From Janthinobacterium sp. SUN073 (GTDB taxonomy: Bacteria > Pseudomonadota > Gammaproteobacteria > Burkholderiales > Burkholderiaceae_D), in NCBI RefSeq assembly GCF_030397665.1, contig NZ_JAPUBT010000001.1:1506781-1570780 (forward strand): 64,000 nt of DNA, in the 5' to 3' direction. Every line of letters begins with the position of its first letter. Position 1 is the first letter of the stretch. The translations under genes and the position numbers were made by a program. The notes beneath the pieces are model-generated. The model was not told the DNA's origin, did not search any database, and worked only from the letters and a program-made list of their open reading frames with translations. Shown piece by piece: positions 1-8,302 of this stretch.

Positions 1-714
1 CGCTTCATCGCCGATGCGGCGCACCAGATGAAAACGCCGCTGGCCGGCATGCGCATGCAATCCGAGCTGGCCCTGCGCCAGACCGACCACGACGAGATTC
101 ACCGCTCGCTGCTGCAACTGGCGAAAAGTTCGGAAGCGGCCACGCGCCTGGTAAACCAGCTGCTGGCCCTGGCGCGCGCGGAAAACCAGCCGCAGGCGGG
201 CACGGCGTTCGAACCGATCGAGCTGAGCGAACTGGCGCGCGGCGTGGTGCAGGACTGGGTGCAAGCCTCGTTTGCCCAGCATATCGACCTGGGCTTCGAG
301 CAGCCCGCGTATTCGATCATGATTTCCGGCAATGCCATGATGCTGCGTGAACTGCTGAGCAATCTGATCGACAATGCCCTGCGCTACACGCCGGCCGGCG
401 GCAGCGTCACAGTCCGCGTGCGCAGCACCCTGGAACTGGCCATCCTGGAAGTGGAAGATACGGGCCCCGGCATACCGCAGGCCGAGCGCGCGCACGTGTT
501 CGAACGCTTTTACCGCATTCTCGGCAGCAATGTCGATGGCAGCGGCCTGGGCTTGGCCATCGTGCGCGAGATTGCCCAGCAGCATGGCGCCGAAGTCGAT
601 ATTTTTAACAATCCGCGCGCGCACTCGCCGAAGCTGCCGGGCACCCTGCTGCGCCTGAGCATCGCCCTGCTGTTGCCGGACGCGCCAGAAGAGGATGACA
701 TCACGTATGGATAA
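1..714 (+). CDS. Sensor histidine kinase, C-terminal part (5' truncated by window)
   Basis: The reading frame is open from the first base and begins inside the phosphoacceptor box: the visible protein starts RFIADAAHQMKTPL, with the phosphorylated His encoded at 22-24. The ATP-binding domain follows with the N box (NLIDNALRYTP), G1 box (DTGPGIP), F box (FERFYR) and G2 box (GSGLGLAIVREI). The sensor, membrane segments and HAMP region lie off-window. The box style resembles TctE/QseC-type kinases. It sits directly upstream of a DUF4212/symporter pair and overlaps it, so it probably controls uptake of a carboxylate; that link is inferred from position only. Confidence 0.93.
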   Translation, partial: RFIADAAHQMKTPLAGMRMQSELALRQTDHDEIHRSLLQLAKSSEAATRLVNQLLALARAENQPQAGTAFEPIELSELARGVVQDWVQASFAQHIDLGFEQPAYSIMISGNAMMLRELLSNLIDNALRYTPAGGSVTVRVRSTLELAILEVEDTGPGIPQAERAHVFERFYRILGSNVDGSGLGLAIVREIAQQHGAEVDIFNNPRAHSPKLPGTLLRLSIALLLPDAPEEDDITYG

Positions 715-1021
715 GCCCAGCCTTCCCGCAGCGCCGCCGCGGCCGGCGCGCACGCCCAGCCCCGAGCTGCAGGCGCGCCTCGACGTGCACTGGCACAAGA
801 CGCGGCGCCTGACGGCCATCCTGCTGCTGATCTGGCTGCTGACGGGCTTCCTGACCGTGTTTTATGCGCGTGAACTGTTGCACCTGAACCTGTTCGGCTG
901 GCCGCTGCCTTTCTATATGGCGGCCCAGGGCGCCTCGCTGGTGTACCTGGCCATCATCGCCTTCTATGCCTGGCGCATGCGACGCCTGGACCGGGATTTT
1001 CATGCTGCGGAGCAAACATGA
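695..1021 (+). CDS. DUF4212 small subunit of a sodium:solute symporter
   Basis: A 108-residue protein with a Pro/Ala-rich N-terminus and two membrane segments (about residues 38-58 and 68-92), the usual form of DUF4212 proteins that accompany VC_2705-type symporters. The segment TRRLTAILLLIWLLTGFLTV is typical. The start at 695 overlaps the kinase gene by 20 bases; an in-frame ATG at 707 (MDKPSLP) is equally plausible. The stop overlaps the next start as ATGA, so the pair is translationally coupled. Its exact role is not established; it is thought to be an accessory subunit of the transporter. Confidence 0.88.
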   Translation: MTSRMDKPSLPAAPPRPARTPSPELQARLDVHWHKTRRLTAILLLIWLLTGFLTVFYARELLHLNLFGWPLPFYMAAQGASLVYLAIIAFYAWRMRRLDRDFHAAEQT

Positions 1022-3066
1022 GCGGCCAGCGCAGCTTCTTTGCACGGCTGTGCCGCTACTACCTGCTGTTTACGGCCGGTTTCGCCGCCTTCCTGCTGGC
1101 CCTGTCGGTGCTGGAACAGGAAGGCATGCCGCGCGCCTGGATCGGCTACCTGTTCATGCTGGTCACCATCACCCTGTACGCCACCATCGGCGTCATCAGC
1201 CGCACCTCGAACGTCACCGAATACTATGTGGCGGGGCGCAGGGTGCCGGCCATGTTCAACGGCATGGCCACGGCCGCCGACTGGATTTCGGCCGCCAGCT
1301 TCATCAGCCTGGCCGGCGGCCTGTATCTGAACGGCTTCGACGGTCTGGCCTTCATCATGGGCTGGACGGGTGGCTATTGCCTGGTGGCGCTATTGATCGC
1401 GCCCTACCTGCGCAAGTTCAGCCAGTACACGATTCCCGACTTCCTCGCCGCCCGCTACGGCAGCGGCACCGACAAACGGGGTGCCAGCGTGCGCGTGGTG
1501 GCAGTGGCCGCCACCATCATCGTATCGTTTACGTATGTGGTGGCGCAGATCTACGCCGTCGGCCTGATCGCCTCGCGCTTCACGGGCGTGGATTTTTCCG
1601 TCGGCATCTTCCTGGGCCTGGCCAGCATCCTCGTCTGCTCCTTTCTGGGCGGCATGCGTGCCATCACCTGGACGCAGGTGGCGCAATACATCATCATCCT
1701 CGTCGCCTTTCTGATTCCCGCCATGTGGCTGTCGGTCAAGCATGCGGACAATCCCGTGCCGCAGATCGCCTATGGCAAGGTGTTGCCGCAACTGAGCGCG
1801 CGCGAACACGTGCTGGAAACGGATCCGAAAGAAAACGAAGTGCGCGCCATCTTCCGCCAGCGCGCACAAAGCTACCAGGCGCGCATCGCCGGCTTGCCCG
1901 GTTCCTGGGAGCAAGGCCGGCTGGCGGCCCAGCGCCAGCTCGATAGTTTACGCCAGCGCAATACCTCGCTGTTCGATATCCGCAACGCGGAGCGCTACCT
2001 GATCGCCTATCCGAAAAGCCCGGACGAGGCACGCGTGCTGTGGCAGGCGGCGCAGGTACAAAATCAGAAACGCGCCGAACCCATCATTCCGCACGCGCAG
2101 CCGTTTCCCGCCGCCGACCGCGAGCAGTCCGACATCAAGCGCAACAATTTCCTGGCCCTCGTGTTTTGCATGATGATGGGCACGGCCGCCCTGCCGCATA
2201 TCCTCATGCGATCCTACACCACGCCCTCCGTGCACGAAACGCGCGTCTCCGTCTTCTGGGCCCTGTTTTTCATCTTGTTGATCTATCTCACGATTCCCGC
2301 GCTGGCCGTGCTGGTCAAGTACGATATTTACTCGGCACTGGTAGGCACGCAATACACGAACCTGCCCACCTGGGTATCGTACTGGGCCAATGTGGACAAG
2401 CTCAGTCCCCTGATCAGCATCGTCGACGTCAACCGCGACGGCATCGTGCAACTGGCGGAAATTTCCATCGATGCCGACGTGCTGGTGCTGGCCACGCCCG
2501 AGATCGCCGGCCTGCCCTACGTGATTTCCGGCCTGGTGGCGGCCGGCGGCCTGGCCGCCGCCCTGTCGACGGCCGACGGCTTGCTGCTGGCCATTTCAAA
2601 TGCCCTGTCGCACGACATCTATTACAAGGTGGTCGATCCCAGCGCCTCGACGCAAAAGCGCGTGACGATTTCCAAATTGCTGCTGCTGGCCGTGGCCTTC
2701 ATCGCCGCCTATGCGGCTTCGCAAAAGCCGGCCGATATCCTGTCGCTGGTGGGCGTAGCGTTTTCCCTGGCCGCCTCGACCCTGTTCCCGCCGCTGGTGC
2801 TGGGCGTGTTCTGGAAACGCGCCAATTACCAGGGCGCGCTGGCCGGCATGTTCACGGGCTTTGGCGTCTGTCTCTACTACATGCTGCACACGAGCGCCAT
2901 GCTGGGTGGCAATGCCAGCGGACAATGGTTCCATATCGCACCCATTTCCGCCGGCATCTTCGGCGTGCCGGCCGGCCTGGCCGCCGCCGTGCTGGTCAGC
3001 TGGCTGACGCCGGCGCCAGGGCGGCGCAGCACGGGGCTGGTGGAACATATCCGGGCGCCGGAATGA
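1018..3066 (+). CDS. Sodium:solute symporter (VC_2705-type SSS family)
   Basis: A 682-residue multi-pass inner-membrane symporter that would couple Na+ to uptake of a small organic acid such as acetate, lactate or pyruvate. Family features include the early helix NGMATAADWISAASFISLAG (about residues 81-100), GGMRAITWTQVAQYI and GLAAALSTADGLLLAISNAL. It is longer than ordinary ~550-residue symporters because of a hydrophilic insert at about residues 241-375 and a second loop at about 440-490. That second loop carries an EF-hand-like motif (D470 to E481, bases 2425-2460). The start overlaps the DUF4212 stop by 4 bases. The substrate cannot be read from sequence. Confidence 0.92.
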   Translation: MSGQRSFFARLCRYYLLFTAGFAAFLLALSVLEQEGMPRAWIGYLFMLVTITLYATIGVISRTSNVTEYYVAGRRVPAMFNGMATAADWISAASFISLAGGLYLNGFDGLAFIMGWTGGYCLVALLIAPYLRKFSQYTIPDFLAARYGSGTDKRGASVRVVAVAATIIVSFTYVVAQIYAVGLIASRFTGVDFSVGIFLGLASILVCSFLGGMRAITWTQVAQYIIILVAFLIPAMWLSVKHADNPVPQIAYGKVLPQLSAREHVLETDPKENEVRAIFRQRAQSYQARIAGLPGSWEQGRLAAQRQLDSLRQRNTSLFDIRNAERYLIAYPKSPDEARVLWQAAQVQNQKRAEPIIPHAQPFPAADREQSDIKRNNFLALVFCMMMGTAALPHILMRSYTTPSVHETRVSVFWALFFILLIYLTIPALAVLVKYDIYSALVGTQYTNLPTWVSYWANVDKLSPLISIVDVNRDGIVQLAEISIDADVLVLATPEIAGLPYVISGLVAAGGLAAALSTADGLLLAISNALSHDIYYKVVDPSASTQKRVTISKLLLLAVAFIAAYAASQKPADILSLVGVAFSLAASTLFPPLVLGVFWKRANYQGALAGMFTGFGVCLYYMLHTSAMLGGNASGQWFHIAPISAGIFGVPAGLAAAVLVSWLTPAPGRRSTGLVEHIRAPE

Positions 3067-3176
3067 AGACCTAAAAAATAACGTACAGAAACATCCTGAG
3101 AGACTGCATCAATGTTAATCTTGTGGAAATGGTGCTCAAATGACTACCACATTTCGCAACACCATATGGAGCATGG

Positions 3177-5204
3177 ATGCGGTCCAGTCTTGCCAGTCTT
3201 CTCTGCGCCATCGGCGCCCCGCTTTTCCTGCTACTGTCTGCCGCCAGCCACGCGAACGACGACGGGGCAACCGTCACCGTCACGGCAGCCTTACCCATGG
3301 AGCAGTTTTTCGAGAATGCCGCGCTGAGCGGCGCCCTGCTGTCGCCCGATGGACGCCAGCTGGCCCTGCGCGTGGTTCCCAGCGACGGACACGACCGCCT
3401 GGCCGTGCTCGACCTGGCCAGCATGCGCATGCAGCCCGCGGCCGGCTTCACCGACGCCGCGATAGGTGATTTCCTGTGGGTCAATGAGCGGCGCCTGGCC
3501 TTCCGCCTGACGGACCGTTGGCAAGGCCAGGGACGCAGCCGCTACGGTTCGGGCCTGTACGCCGTCAACAGCGATGGCAGCGCGTTTCGCCAGCTTGCCG
3601 CGCGCCAAAGTACGCGGCAGTCGAAAGCCGGACGAACCTTGCTGCCACCAAATACGATCTTGATGGAAAGTATCGGCGACCAGCGCGGCACCGCCATCCA
3701 TGTGCTGCAAACCGAGCATGGCGAACACGGCGCCGTGCAGTCGGCAACGCTGCTGCACCTCGATAGCGTCAATGGCAACCATACGGAAATCGACGCCCCC
3801 GCCGGTATCCGCTACTGGTTGTATGACCAGGGCGGCCAGGCGCGCATCGCCACGGCCCAGACCGATGACCAGAACCGCGTGTACTGGCGCGATCCCGCCA
3901 CGGAACAATGGCAGTTGCTGGCGCAATTCGATCCGCGCAGCAACGCAAAAGACGTCTTCGAACCTGCTTTCCTGACGCCGGACGGCCACTTCTATGTCAG
4001 CGCCAGGAATGGCGGCGACAAGGCGGCGCTGTACCGTTACAACCTGCAGACAAGGCAACGCGACGCGCAGCCTGCCGTGGCCTCGCCCGATCACGATATC
4101 CGCGCCAGCATGGTGCGCAGCAATACCCGCCTGCTGGGCATCCGCTACACCACCGACACGGAAACCACCGTCTGGCTTGATGAGGACATGCAAGCCGTGC
4201 AAAAGAGTGTCAACGCCCTGCTGCCCACCACCGTCAACACCCTGAGCGTGGGCACGCGCAGCGAAACGCCCTTCGTGCTCGTAGCCAGCTGGTCGGACAC
4301 CCAGCCCGCCATCTACCATCTGTACCAGCGCGACACGGGCCGGCTCACGGTCCTGGCCAAGTCGCGTCCCGGCGTAAACGCCGCGCGCATGTCTGCAAAG
4401 CAATTGCAGCACTACACGGCGCGCGATGGCCTGCGCATCCCCGCCTGGCTGACCCTGCCCAAGGCCGGCGCCGGCAAGGCACAGGCCGCGCGGCTGCCGT
4501 TGATCGTGTTCGTGCATGACGGTCCCTGGCAACGCGGCACTTGGGGCTGGAGCGGCGAGGCGCAGTTTCTCTCCTCGCGCGGCTACGCCGTGCTGGAACC
4601 CGACTACCGCGGCAGCGAAGGCCTGGGCGACGCGCATTTCCGCGCTGGCTGGAAGCAATGGGGGCTGGCCATGCAGGACGACCTGGCCGATGGCGTACGC
4701 TGGGCCATCGCACAAGGCTACGCCGATCCGCGCCGCGTCTGCATCGTCGGCACCGGCTATGGCGGCTACGCTGCGCTGATGGGGCTGGCCAGGGATGGCG
4801 AGCTGTACCGCTGCGGCGTGGCCCTGTCCGCAGTGACCGAGCTGGAGACCATCGCCGACGGACGCTGGCGCGTCGGCGCCAGCCTGTACGAGCGCTACGA
4901 CCGCTATCCCGCCAGCAGCCTGATAGGCGAGGCCCCCCGCGATGCAGCCCAGTGGCGCGCCAGCTCGCCCCGCCATGTGGCCGCGCGCATCACGCAGCCC
5001 GTGCTGCTGGCGCATGGACAGCTCGACCGTCGCGTTTCCGCCAGCGACGCAGCCAGCCTGTACCAGGCCATCCGGCAAGGCAACCCGAACGCGGAATGGC
5101 TGCGCTACGACGATGAAGCCCAGGGCTTGACACTGCCCGGCAACCGCATCGACTTCTGGCGCAAAGTCGAGCAATTCCTGGCCCGCCACAATGGCCCTCG
5201 CTAA
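3177..5204 (+). CDS. S9 (prolyl oligopeptidase family) peptidase-like protein, catalytic Ser and His replaced
   Basis: A 675-residue exported protein: signal peptide about 1-26 (cleavage near SHA), a WD/propeller-like region about 40-400, and a C-terminal alpha/beta-hydrolase domain about 410-675. The fold is clearly S9 (LIVFVHDGP, SRGYAVLEPDYRGSEG, HGQLDRRV). The nucleophile elbow, normally GxSYGGY, reads GTGYGGY, with Gly527 (4755-4757) where Ser is expected. The His position, normally EGHG, reads EAQG with Gln649 (5121-5123). Asp617 is kept. The oxyanion HGGP motif reads HDGP. The frame is intact with GGAG six bases before the ATG. I infer a protein without hydrolase activity, perhaps binding peptides; a sequencing error would have to hit several codons. 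Confidence 0.88.
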   Translation: MRSSLASLLCAIGAPLFLLLSAASHANDDGATVTVTAALPMEQFFENAALSGALLSPDGRQLALRVVPSDGHDRLAVLDLASMRMQPAAGFTDAAIGDFLWVNERRLAFRLTDRWQGQGRSRYGSGLYAVNSDGSAFRQLAARQSTRQSKAGRTLLPPNTILMESIGDQRGTAIHVLQTEHGEHGAVQSATLLHLDSVNGNHTEIDAPAGIRYWLYDQGGQARIATAQTDDQNRVYWRDPATEQWQLLAQFDPRSNAKDVFEPAFLTPDGHFYVSARNGGDKAALYRYNLQTRQRDAQPAVASPDHDIRASMVRSNTRLLGIRYTTDTETTVWLDEDMQAVQKSVNALLPTTVNTLSVGTRSETPFVLVASWSDTQPAIYHLYQRDTGRLTVLAKSRPGVNAARMSAKQLQHYTARDGLRIPAWLTLPKAGAGKAQAARLPLIVFVHDGPWQRGTWGWSGEAQFLSSRGYAVLEPDYRGSEGLGDAHFRAGWKQWGLAMQDDLADGVRWAIAQGYADPRRVCIVGTGYGGYAALMGLARDGELYRCGVALSAVTELETIADGRWRVGASLYERYDRYPASSLIGEAPRDAAQWRASSPRHVAARITQPVLLAHGQLDRRVSASDAASLYQAIRQGNPNAEWLRYDDEAQGLTLPGNRIDFWRKVEQFLARHNGPR

Positions 5205-5222
5205 CCCTGATCCTGCTCTTCC

Positions 5223-6034
5223 ATGACCTTATCGCATTTCCTGCGCGCCGCCCTGGCGGCCGTTTTCCTCGTCGCCACGAACGTCGGCCTTCTTTTCGAA
5301 TCCCGAATTCAGCGGCGCCCTGCTCTCGCCCGAGGCGCGCTACCTGGCCGTGAAGGTCAATGCGGCCCGTATGTCCGCGGCAGCTCCTGGCAATGGAATG
5401 CCGAAGTGCAATTTCTTGCCTCGCGTGGTTATGCTGTGCTGCAACCGGAATTTCGCGGCAGCACAGGCTTTGGCGCCAAGCATTTTCGGGCCGGCTGAAA
5501 ACAATGGGGTTTGAAGATGCAGGACGATCTTGCCGATGGCGCGCACTGGGCCATCGCCGGCGCCAGCTATGGCGGCTATGCCGCTTTGATGGGCCTGGTC
5601 AACGATCCCGACCTGTTCCGCTGCGCCGTCGACTGAGTGGGCGTGACCGACATTAACCTGCTGTATAGCGGCCACTGGAGCTTCAAGTCCGACCTCGGCG
5701 ATGACTGGAAACAGTACGGCATGCCCGAACTGATTGGCGACCAGACGGCCAACGCGGCCCAGTTCCAGGCCACCTCGCCCATCGCTCAGGCTGCGCGCAT
5801 CACCCAGCCCCTGCTGCTGGCATACGGCGCCGCCGACCAGCGGGTGCCGCTGTACCACGGCAAGCAGTTTTATGCGCCGTCAAACAGCACAACCGCGATG
5901 TCGAATGGGTGGTCTACGACGAGGAAGGCCATGGCTGGACGCTGCCGCAGAATCGCATCGACTTCTGGGGCCGGGTGGAAAAATTCCTCGACAGAACTAT
6001 CGGAAAAGACAGCGCCCCGGCAAAAAAGGAGTAG
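5223..6034 (+). pseudogene. Decayed S9 family peptidase paralogue
   Basis: Remnant of a second S9 peptidase. An ATG and signal-like segment (5223-5295) lead into a frameshift: the N-terminal piece NPEFSGALLSPEARYLAV reads in another frame. Most of the propeller is deleted, since the sequence jumps to GGPYVRGSSW-like peptidase sequence near 5370. In-frame stops occur at 5496-5498 (GWKQWG context, Trp to TGA) and 5634-5636. A segment before GASYGGYAAL is missing, and another frameshift lies near 5875. The triad codons survive: Ser at 5565-5567, Asp at 5835-5837 and His at 5930-5932 (EEGHGWTLP). It closely matches the upstream gene's C-terminus, so this was a tandem duplicate. Confidence 0.9.
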
Positions 6035-6067
6035 GCTGGAGGGCCGCTCCATTTACGAGGAAATCCC

Positions 6068-7294
6068 ATGCCGTCTGGAAAAATTCTTGTTGCCCAGGGA
6101 GGCGGCCCCACCGCCGTCATCAACCAGTCGCTGGTGGGCGTGGTGCTCGAATCGCGGCGCTTTCAACATGTCACGCGCGTGTATGGCGCGCTGCACGGCG
6201 TACGCGGCATCATCAATGAGGAATTCGTCGATCTGACGCAGGAAACCAGCCACAACCTGGAACTGGTGGCCGCCACACCGTCCTCGGCCCTCGGCTCCAC
6301 GCGCGACAAGCCTGATATTGCCTACTGCCAGCAAATCTTTGAAGTCTTGCGCGCGCACGAGATCGAGCATTTCTTTTACATCGGCGGCAATGATTCGTCC
6401 GATACCGTGCGCATCGTCAGCGAGGAAGCGCACAAGGCTGGCTATCCGCTGCGCTGCATCCACATCCCGAAAACCATCGACAACGACCTGGTCGGCAGCG
6501 ACCACACACCGGGCTTTCCCTCGGCCGCGCGTTTCGTCGCGCAAGCGTTCGCCGGCGCCAACCTCGACAACGCGGCCTTGCCCGGCGTCTACGTGGGCGT
6601 GGTGATGGGCCGCCACGCGGGCTTTTTGACGGCCGCCTCGGCGCTGGGCAAGAAGTTCCCCGACGATGGCCCGCACCTGATCTACCTGCCCGAGCGCGTC
6701 TTCGTGCTGGAGCAATTCCTTGCCGACGTGAAAGCCACATATGAAAAATACGGCCGCTGCGTGATCGCCGTCTCGGAAGGCATCCACGATGCCTCGGGCG
6801 AACCGATCGCCAGCCTGCTGGCCAAGCAGGTGGGCAATGAAGTGGAACGCGATGCGCACGGCAATGTGCAATTGTCCGGCACGGGCGCGCTGGCCGACCT
6901 GCTGTGCGACGAGATCAAGGCGAAACTGGGCATCAAGCGCGTGCGCGGCGATACCTTCGGCTATCTGCAGCGCTCCTTCATCGGCTGCGTCTCCGATGTC
7001 GATCAACGCGAAGCGCGCGAAGTGGGCGAAAAGGCGGTGCAGTTCGCCATGTGGGGCGACCGCGACGGCTCCGTCGCCATCAAGCGCACGGGCTTTTATT
7101 CCGTCGACTACGAGTTGCTGCCCCTTTCCGACGTGGCGGGCAGGACGCGCACCATGGAAGACGAATTCATCAGCGCCAGCGGCACGGACGTGACCGATGC
7201 TTTCAGGCTGTATCTGCGCCCGCTGCTGGGTTCGGGCATGCCCGATGCCTTCCGCCTGCGCGCGGCGAAAGTAGCGAAGGTGCTGAAACCCTAG
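6068..7294 (+). CDS. pfp: 6-phosphofructokinase, probably pyrophosphate-dependent
   Basis: A 408-residue cytoplasmic phosphofructokinase that phosphorylates fructose 6-phosphate in glycolysis. Motifs: GGGPTAVIN near the start, YIGGNDSSDT (G106-T113), PKTIDNDL (P134-L141) with catalytic Asp138, and MGRHAGF (180-186). At the two positions that set the phosphoryl donor, ATP enzymes have Gly (GGDG and PGTIDND). Here they are Asp109 and Lys135, the pattern of PPi-dependent enzymes. Asn108 replaces the usual first Asp, as in some proteobacterial relatives. A GAGG sequence precedes the ATG. It is monocistronic and converges on the iclR-type gene, their stops overlapping by 4 bases. ATP use is not formally excluded. 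Confidence 0.92.
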   Translation: MPSGKILVAQGGGPTAVINQSLVGVVLESRRFQHVTRVYGALHGVRGIINEEFVDLTQETSHNLELVAATPSSALGSTRDKPDIAYCQQIFEVLRAHEIEHFFYIGGNDSSDTVRIVSEEAHKAGYPLRCIHIPKTIDNDLVGSDHTPGFPSAARFVAQAFAGANLDNAALPGVYVGVVMGRHAGFLTAASALGKKFPDDGPHLIYLPERVFVLEQFLADVKATYEKYGRCVIAVSEGIHDASGEPIASLLAKQVGNEVERDAHGNVQLSGTGALADLLCDEIKAKLGIKRVRGDTFGYLQRSFIGCVSDVDQREAREVGEKAVQFAMWGDRDGSVAIKRTGFYSVDYELLPLSDVAGRTRTMEDEFISASGTDVTDAFRLYLRPLLGSGMPDAFRLRAAKVAKVLKP

Positions 7295-8139
7295 CTGGAC
7301 TCCGCCAGCAGCAGCGGCCGTAGTTTCACGGCCGCTTCCTTCAACTGTGGCACGTGCTGCAGCAGCTGCTCCACGGACTTTCTCGCCACGGGCGCGTGGC
7401 AGGCCACGGCCGCCACGATGCGCCCGTCGGCGGCGCAGATGGGCACGGCCACGGCCACCATGCCGTGCACGAATTCCTCGTCGTCGATGCCGATGCCCAG
7501 GCGGGCGATGCGCACGATCTCGCGTTCCAGCAGCACCGGGTCCGTGATGCTTTTCGGCGTGCGCGCCTCCAGGCTCAGCATGGCCAGCAATGCGCGCCGC
7601 TCCAGCAGGGTCATGTGTGCCAGGAATAATTTCCCGCTCGCCGTGCAATGCATGGGCGCGCGCGTGCCGAGCACCAGGTGCAGGCGCAGCGGTTCCTGCG
7701 TTTCCACCCGGTCCACATACACGATCGCATTGCCTTCGGGAATGGCGAGATTGCAGGTCTCGCCCGTGGTCGCCACCAGGCTGCCCAGGATGCTGCGGCT
7801 CACGCGGATCAGGGCATTGTTGCGCAAGGTCGCCAGCGCCAGGTTAGTCGAAGCGGCACCGGGTACATAGCCGCGCCCCACGGGCGTGCGCAGCACATAG
7901 CCATGTTGCTCCAGCGTATCGAGCAGGCGCATCATGCTCGCTTTCGGCACCTGCATGCGCGCCGCCAGCTGCGACAGGGTCAAGGGCTGGCTGGCGCTGG
8001 CCAGGTGCTCGATCAGGCGCAGCACGCGCAAGCCACGCGCCTCGTCGCCATGGCTGGCCGCCGCGCTGGCAGCCACCACGCCGCCCGCCGAGCTGTCTTC
8101 TTCGGCCTCGGCCTGCCGTTTTTGAAACGTATCCTGCAT
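7291..8139 (-). CDS. IclR family transcriptional regulator
   Basis: A winged-helix regulator of about 282 residues. The N-terminal helix-turn-helix (LTLSQLAARMQVPKASMMRL) is followed by the IclR effector-binding domain (TGETCNLAIPEGNAIVYVDR, HCTASGKLFLAHM, GIGIDDEEFVHGMVAVAVPI). I chose the ATG at 8139 because AGAGGTG lies nine bases upstream; a longer frame reaches 8223 but would run over the probable operator. It is divergent from the GMC oxidoreductase and likely controls that gene, the transporter behind it, and itself. The effector is unknown. Confidence 0.92.
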   Translation of the reverse strand: MQDTFQKRQAEAEEDSSAGGVVAASAAASHGDEARGLRVLRLIEHLASASQPLTLSQLAARMQVPKASMMRLLDTLEQHGYVLRTPVGRGYVPGAASTNLALATLRNNALIRVSRSILGSLVATTGETCNLAIPEGNAIVYVDRVETQEPLRLHLVLGTRAPMHCTASGKLFLAHMTLLERRALLAMLSLEARTPKSITDPVLLEREIVRIARLGIGIDDEEFVHGMVAVAVPICAADGRIVAAVACHAPVARKSVEQLLQHVPQLKEAAVKLRPLLLAESS

Positions 8140-8205
8140 GTTCTGTTTCACCTCTCGCGTATGCGGCTGTTTCCGCTTGTCCCGGCGCTGCTCGTCTTTT
8201 ATAAA

Positions 8206-8222
8206 TGGAACCAGACGTTCCA
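8206..8222. promoter_or_regulatory. Candidate IclR-type operator
   Basis: Perfect inverted repeat TGGAAC-CAGAC-GTTCCA between the divergent iclR-type and GMC genes. Its TGGAA...TTCCA outline resembles IclR-family operators. Function is inferred from position and shape. Confidence 0.55.
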
Positions 8223-8302
8223 AAACATCAAATAAAAGACCAGTGTATCGCAGAAATCGCCCGCAAAGGCAAGCGATACCACCAACGCGGGAGACCAGGG
8301 CA

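Noticed and set aside
3291-5189. A 632-residue minus-strand frame opposite the S9-like gene
   Set aside because: Shadow frame: its composition mirrors the real gene, and it has no signal, motif or ribosome-binding site.
5637-6236. Open frame from the pseudogene tail into the phosphofructokinase gene
   Set aside because: Only its first part encodes S9 sequence; after the frameshift near 5875 it is out of frame with both the peptidase end and the kinase.
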